Shown here: positions 58,352-64,000 of the stretch, piece after piece
Layout of the letters: the number at the start of each line of letters is the position of its first letter
Numbering within the stretch: the stretch's first letter is position 1
Source of the DNA: Metaphire vulgaris
Lineage: Eukaryota > Annelida > Clitellata > Crassiclitellata > Megascolecidae
Assembly: GCA_018105865.1 (NCBI GenBank)
Contig: JACLAT010000147.1
Coordinates: 1 to 64,000, forward strand
Direction of reading: 5' to 3'
Length of the DNA stretch: 64,000 nucleotides
Translations under genes and position numbers: made by a program
Notes under the pieces: generated by a model
What the model saw: only the letters and a program-made list of their open reading frames with translations
What the model was told of the DNA's origin: nothing
The model's database searches: none

Positions 58352-59346
58352 CTCTTAGGCAGCCATGTTGTTTTTACAGAATTTACCCTTCCACAGTTTC
58401 CCAAAATGTTTTAATTCAAATATCATAACAATATTGACAATGTATATATCAATTGAAAGGGCTTTTGATTATCTACAAGAATATGAAAAGAAAAATATAA
58501 CATTTGCAATGGCATTCTTCATATTTCATGAGAAGATATAAAAATAAAAAATATTAAAAATTAAAATTGGACTTTGAAGTTCATTAAAAATTGTGTAAGC
58601 AACAAGACAGTGTAAGTAAGCTATCTGAAATATGCACACATATGTAATAAACATTTAAAAATTTATATATAGATGTAAAAATGTCATATTTTAGTTTACA
58701 GAGAATTTAGTGTGAAAGGTCACAAAGAAATTACAACATATGTATTTTTGGCACTTGTCCCTTGTCACAAAAGCTCCTAAAGATTTTGTCAGCAACAAGA
58801 CATGCTGCTATTTTACGGGCTGCCCGCAAAATAGCCACTGCCTTTGTAATAGACATTAAAAATTATGTAAAATGTGATATATTAGTTTAGAAAGGATCTT
58901 GTGTGAAAGATGTCGGAGCAATTATGACATACATATATTTGACACAAGTCACAAAAGTTCAAAATCTTGGTTTTTTATACTTTCCAGCAGAATTTGTTCG
59001 CTTTCGTTGTCATTGGACCTGGAAATACCCATGTCATCAAACTTACCATTTTAAATCGCTTCTAAACCTTCATTAGTTGAATAAAACATCTGCCCCTGTG
59101 TATAGAAGGGCATTTACATTTTGGCATTTAAAATTTAAATGCCAGAAGGACCGCAAATCTCGCCTACGAATCAACATACTTTCGCAGTAAAACTCATGAA
59201 ATAAACGGTTTTTTCGCACGTTTTAGAAGCAAAATTATGTTGGCTTTCCGTTAGAATAGCCCTAAATCCTAAATATAGCGGTCTATATATAGAAATGGGT
59301 ACGATTTCTTGTGCGGTTGATATCGACCGCATAGGCTGCCTAAGAG
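58352..59346. mobile_element. TTAA-flanked element with CTCTTAGGCAGCC ends
   Basis: TTAA at 58348-58351 and 59347-59350; ends CTCTTAGGCAGCC...GGCTGCCTAAGAG are perfectly inverted for 13 bp. The 995-bp interior is AT-rich and non-coding, with two diverged copies of a unit around TTGTAATAgACATTAAAAATT and CTTGTCACAAAAG. Confidence 0.8.
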
Positions 59347-59349
59347 TTA

Positions 59350-62070
59350 AGAAGCATGGTCTTGATCCTAGTGAGCCTCTCAACTTTTGACCCATTTTAA
59401 ACCTTTCTTTTCTTTCAAAAACCATTGAAAGACTTATTTTGTCACAAATGCTACACTATCTGACAGTGATATTTCAGTGAACTGAAACTGAATAGAAACT
59501 GAAATTATTTTAAATCAGTTAACTTAAACTGAAACTGAAACTGAAATTATTTCCCGAACTGAAACTGAATAGAAACTGAAATTGGCAACCCTAAAACTGA
59601 AACTGAATAGAAACTGAAATTATTTCCCGAACTGAAATTGTTAATAAATACTGAAATTTTTCTAAAGGTCTTTTTGGATTTAAATACACAACTTACCCGC
59701 TGAGCCTGAATTTGAAAGCGCCAGTCCGGTAAAAGAAATTTTACTTACCTACTTACTTTATCACAAAACTATGCAATGTGCAATTACTCTGACATTCTTC
59801 AAACTGACTCACAGCCAATGTCATATATTCTGCCATCACTTCTAAATTTGGAGTGTCACCTTCACCATTTTAGCGGTTCAAGAAAGCTCGTAGGCCTAAT
59901 GCTCTCTGATTTCACAAGTCGCTTTGCTTCAGTTCTTGATCCCCAGTCATTTCAATTTAATCCTATCCCTGTTGCTGCTTGTCTACTTGACTATACTGTG
60001 GCATCAGTACTACTGGCATCTCGTGAAACAGAACAACTACTGGCGGCAGCAAAATCATACATAATAATAAGTTGATGATAGCATCTGAAACACCTACCGG
60101 CATATCCGCTAATCCTACAGTGTCTTCCATTCAAGGCCAGCTGGATAACTACTTGTCAGAACTTCAGCAATACTCTGAAGATGAAGATGCACTGACTTTC
60201 TGGAGAAAGCGTCGTGCATCCTACGCTTAATTAGCAGATCTGGCTGAAGATTTAATCACTGCACCTGCCTAACACTATGTTGAGCGAATCTTCTCACTGT
60301 GTGGCTTGTTAACAGCTGGCCGAAAGAGTCGCCTCACCAAAAATTTAGAAATGCGAGTCTTCTTAAAACTAAATGCACATTGGATTTAACTTAGATACTT
60401 AACTTACTGTAGTTACTTAACTGAACAGAACAATTGTTACTTGCCACTTATTGAACGTTGAAAATGATTATCAGATGTTAACTGAAACTGAATAGAAACT
60501 GAATTTTTTTTTGAATCAGTTAACTGAAACTGTAACTGAAACTGAAATTATTTCCCGAACTGAAACTGAATAGAAACTGAAATTGGCAACCCTAGAACTG
60601 AAACTGAATAGAAACTGAAATTATTTCCCGAACTGAAACTGAATAGAAACTGAAATTGGCAACCCTAGAACTGAAACTGAATAGAAACTGAAATTATTTC
60701 CAGAACTGAAATATCACTGCTATCTGAACACTGAAAACCTTCCATCCACACTATCTGCTTTCAGACGGTTTCACTCAACTGAAACGACTCTTCTTGGAAT
60801 TCTTTCTGATGTCTACTCTGCCACTGACTTTGCCTGTTTTGAAGTCTCAAGTGCCTTTGATATGGTTGATCATGATATATTGTTGAAACGTCTGAAACTC
60901 TCATTTGGGATTTCTGATCAAGCACATCATAACATATGTAATATAGATTACATCCTATCTCTCTAACCGATCTCAAATGATTGTTATGGAGCACTCCCGC
61001 TCAAACTGTTTTCATGTTCCCTTTGGTCTTCCCCCAAGGCTCAGTGTTTGGTCATCTGCTGTACAGTGTACATACTCTATATACTGCTGACCTTTGCTCT
61101 GTAATTAGCTCGTTTGGCTTCACTGTGCACCTCTGTGCTGATGACATTCAAATTTACCAACATTGCCCTCACTTTTCTCGTACTGAGCTCACTCAATCAG
61201 TAGACAATGTAATTCCAACTCTTCGGGATTGGATGTTTTCCTATAGACTTTGACTGAACCCTGACAAAACTCAACTTATCTGGCTTGGTACTAAACATCT
61301 GCACTCAAAAATTGAATATGACTTACATAACTCTCTTTCCTGATCTATCCTTCTCAAATTGCATCAAAAACCTTGGTATTTACTTTGACAGTAACTTGAC
61401 CTTCAAAGAGCACTTTGCTAGACTATCTCGATCCTGCTTTTACCAACTTAGAAAAATTAGGGTTATTCGTTCTTCACTTTTTATCTGCAGCCAAATCTCT
61501 GGTTCATGCTTTTGTGGCTAGTAGGTTAGACTACTGCAATTCTCTTATCTTGGCCTGCTCAAAAGCCTGCTCTCCACTCTGCAATCTGTCCTAAATGCTG
61601 AGGCTCGTCTTGTGGCTAAAGCTCCTCACTACTCTAGCATCTCAGACTTTATGCTTAATACCCTCCACTGAATTCCAATTTCTGACCCCATTAAATTCAA
61701 GCAAGTAATTATTGTTTCTGCAGCACTTCGAGGTCAGGCACCGTCTTACATTACTGAGCTTTTCAAATCACCCTATACCACTGCACATCGCCTGCTCCGC
61801 TCCACTGATCAGAAGAATATTTATGTCCCCAGATCACGCACTGCTCTTACTCAGCATCGGGCTTTTGCATTGGCTGGACCCTACCTCTGGAATGCCTTGA
61901 ACCCATCCATTCGGGGATCACTTCTTACTCCCTCGCTCTGCTCAACGCGAAAACTAAAGTCTCACTACTTTACCCCGCGACTCCAATGCCAAGAGCGCCT
62001 TTGAGCAGAAACAGAAGAGGCGCTATACAAATGCCACAGCTCACATTACATTACATTTCATTACCTTCGA
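59350..62070 (+). mobile_element. L2-type LINE RT, split by hAT F
   Basis: Before the hAT: PILNLSFLSKTIERLILSQM (59390-59455). After it: LSAFRRFHSTETTLLGILSD and FEVSSAFDMVDHDILLKRLK (60750-60900), then FTVHLCADDIQIYQHCPHFS (catalytic box with Cys for Tyr, near 61135), LNPDKTQLIWLGTKHLHSKI and NLTFKEHFARLSRSCFYQLR. C-terminal words run to 61970. It ends GAGGCGCTATACAAATGCC plus ACATT repeats (62040-62065). Many frameshifts; sister of 18770-19740. Confidence 0.88.
59464..60719 (+). mobile_element. hAT element F with GAAACTGAATAGAAACTG arrays and transposase remains
   Basis: The ends CAGTGATATTTCAGT and ...AACTGAAATATCACTG are inverted, with the exact duplication CTATCTGA (59456-59463 and 60720-60727). 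Both arms repeat ACTGAAACTGAATAGAAACTGAAATTATTTCCCG. The middle encodes two remnants of a hAT transposase: 59776-60075 (PSLLNLECHLHHFSGSRK, FTSRFASVLDPQ, VAACLLDYTVASVLL) and about 60180-60390 (TFWRKRRASYA, then HYVERIFSLCGLL and AGRKSRL), the C-terminal dimerisation region. Confidence 0.9.
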
Positions 62071-62101
62071 AAAGTTTATGACGGATCAAGACTGTTCGCA
62101 C

Positions 62102-62899
62102 CAGTGGCGTATTTAGGCGGTATGCTCCTGATCCATAGTGTACCCCTTTGGTCTTTGGCCTTAGGTCCTTCCCTTCGGTTGCACCGCATATTTTTTAATT
62201 TGTTTTAGGGGATATTTGCTCCATAACTTAATTTGTGCAATTAGTAAAAAACATAGTTGTGACGTTCAAGCGTTTTTAACTTTATTATTGTTTGAACTTT
62301 ATTGTTAAGGATTAAAGTTCATAAAGTTCAATTCGAATTATCACTGCAAAAGCCGGGTCGTGTTAGAGAAATTTATACATACAAAAAATGCAACAGACTC
62401 GCATGTAAGACAGTTGAGAAGATTGTCAAAGTGACTTACGACTGGTAAATAAGAGCGAAAACATCTGCAATGCCAATGCCGTCTTCAGCAAAGCTTTGTC
62501 TCACGCCATTGTCAATTATAATGTTGACTCCCAATTTTCCATCGATTGGTATTCTGAGATTGTCATCTGGCGACTAATAAATTGAAATTTCAAACTTTTA
62601 TGAACTTTTGCGACTTTTTTCTTGAACTTTATTGAACTTTTATGAACTTTAAAAAAAATTTCTTTGAACTTCACAACTATGGTAAAAAAAAACGTAGTAA
62701 AGAAAACTTTGCATCGTTACAAATTGCAATCAGCTTTCGTCTGTTTAACAATTATGGAGTAAAAAAACGGAGGTAATTAAGCGAAACTACAGCATTTCAA
62801 TAAACTTAAACTGTATGTTATTGCAGAACATAGAATAAATTATTTTTCGAACAACTTCAATTTCAGTATACCCTTTAAGCCTTTCTAAATACGCCCATG
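62102..62899. mobile_element. hAT element with CAGTGGCGTATTTAG ends
   Basis: The left end CAGTGGCGTATTTAGGCGG and right end (inward CATGGGCGTATTTAGAAAGG) are inverted. The flanks GTTCGCAC and GTGCGCAC match at 7 of 8. The 798-bp interior is AT-rich with GAACTTTATTGAACTTTTATG repeats and no transposase. Confidence 0.78.
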
Positions 62900-62907
62900 G
62901 TGCGCAC

Positions 62908-63365
62908 GATAGATAGTGCCGTGAGCCCGTGACTGCCTTCAAGTTTTAAAAAGAGTCAAAGAGCCATCCATAAATTACGTCATGCATTTGGGGAGGTTGA
63001 AATATTTGTGACTATTTACTACATGATACTATATACCACCAGTAACAATACCCACCACATTTAAAATCCAGAAATCATGGTGAAATATGAGAAAATTTAA
63101 TTTTTATTTCACAAAAGCAGGGAGGCTGTAAGCCGGGGAGAGATCAGTGCCTATCTCTAGAATGTTAATGGGATTTTGGTGGTCAATCTTGAAGCTGATT
63201 GGTCAGGCCACCTAGCGAATGGATGCTCAACTATGTTCTTGGTTACCGCTGCAACCATGGTCCAGTTAAAGACACATTTCCTGCATTATTCAGTCTTTTT
63301 GAGTACCATTCCCGTATATAATGGTTCAAATATTTTATTAGTCTAATGAATTAGTGTAATAATTC
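62908..63365. other. No recognised gene; possible repeat end
   Basis: AGAGCCATCCATAAATTACGTCA near 62960 looks like a transposon terminus, but I could not find its partner. Nothing else recognised. Confidence 0.35.
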
Positions 63366-63927
63366 GGTAAAACCGAAGTTTAGACAGACAACCGACAGAG
63401 AGGTCTCAGAGGAACACCACCGAAAGTAGTCCGATCGGTCCATAGATATCTGAATTGATAGGTAATGGAAGAGTAAAGACATAAGTAAGTAAGTAAGTAA
63501 GTAATATTATTATTTAATGTTAATAATGTGATTTACCGTTGTGAAGAAATGGCGATCTATACAATGCTTTTGGTAGGCGCTGTGTTATAGGCCTAGACCT
63601 GAAATGTCGTTTATCAATTGCTGATACCCTTTATCACAAAAAGGAAGCAGTGGCAAAAGCAAGCGCCGACATATTTAAATTAGAAGTAATTGTTTTAACT
63701 GGATTTTCTGACTTATGGGTTGTCCACGAACCAATAATTGCACAAGATACGAGATTTTATTGTATGACTTATGCAGTGGATTTGATTTCTGAGTGGGTGG
63801 ACTTATACATTGTTGAATTTGGAGCCTCTTTACTTGTGTAGCCGCTTCACACTGCGCGGATTTATACTTTGTTTACGTTACAACAGACCTCGTTCAAGTT
63901 CTTGGTCGGCTAAACTTCGGTTTTACC
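63366..63927 (+). mobile_element. TIR element with GGTAAAACCGAAGTTTAG ends and a small ORF
   Basis: An 18-bp perfect inverted pair, GGTAAAACCGAAGTTTAG...CTAAACTTCGGTTTTACC, bounds 562 bp. The plus strand has an open frame of about 98 codons from after the stop at 63543 to the TAG at 63839-63841. It has no ATG near its start and includes LSIADTLYHKKEAVAKASAD and FSDLWVVHEPIIAQDTRFYC. I do not recognise it. A TAAG/GTAA microsatellite lies at 63484-63504. No clear target duplication was found. Confidence 0.5.
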
Positions 63928-64000
63928 TAAATTAGATTTCGGAAAACACAGCACTTATTGTCGTAGTTCTATGTGATTGTAATAAGTTGCAGCACAGTGC

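Overview
This is animal nuclear DNA: one intron-rich host gene on the minus strand, embedded in an unusually dense, nested field of transposable elements. There are no bacterial operons, rRNA genes, CRISPR arrays or convincing tRNA genes. The base composition is AT-rich. LINE remnants of CR1/L2 and RTE type with 3' ends like GCGCTATATAAATT, many hAT elements and TTAA-flanked elements suggest an invertebrate, possibly a marine deuterostome. The species cannot be fixed from sequence alone.

Host gene. Four exons on the minus strand, all joined by phase-1 introns with good GT/AG sites, form a type I membrane protein: a signal-peptide exon (56186-56019), two sushi/CCP exons of exactly 198 bp each (41305-41108 and 22739-22542), and a transmembrane plus cytoplasmic-tail exon (14760-14102, or to 14072). 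The second sushi carries an extra Cys-x-Pro-x-x-Cys insertion and the tail has an LPTYEEAI motif. Both features, and the domain order, point to a SUSD4-like gene. Its introns (about 14.7, 18.4 and 7.8 kb) hold most of the transposons described here.

Transposon landscape, left to right. 1-1.8 kb: RTE-type LINE split by a hAT element with AAGTAC arrays. 1.9-5.9 kb: a hAT containing a GC-rich island and a smaller hAT. 6.4-7.5 kb: an element with TACCGTATTTTC-type ends. 8.6-9.6 kb: a TTAA-family repeat. 9.6-12.1 kb: CR1/L2-type LINE with endonuclease and RT. 12.5-13.4 kb: hAT with TAGTTTAACTAA arrays. 16-19.7 kb: hATs and an L2-type LINE. 20-21.3 kb: a different LINE clade. 23-29.2 kb: a decayed transposon ORF broken by two TIR elements, the larger carrying a CR1-type LINE. 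29.2-31.7 kb: TTAA-family repeat, split by a hAT that is itself split by another hAT. 32.5-34.4 kb: RTE copy and a TACCGTATTTTC element. 35.5-38.3 kb: TTAA-family repeat, and a LINE inside a G-rich minisatellite. 39.2-40.6 kb: nested hATs with a 308-bp duplication. 41.5-46 kb: a large TACCGTATTTTC element holding two LINEs and a small TIR element. 46.2-54.3 kb: fragmented LINEs, TTAA-family repeats and a hAT. 54.4-62.9 kb: hATs, TTAA elements and an L2-type LINE split by a hAT with transposase remains.

Two patterns stand out. First, six hAT-type elements (8-bp target duplications, mostly CAGTGATG-like ends) each carry subterminal minisatellite arrays built from a different short unit. Second, four elements with GGTG/GGG-type ends and 8-9-bp duplications have long inverted ends assembled from short tandem subrepeats, again different in each element. 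All target-site and inverted-repeat statements come from reading the two ends directly; family names are from general knowledge and no database was consulted.
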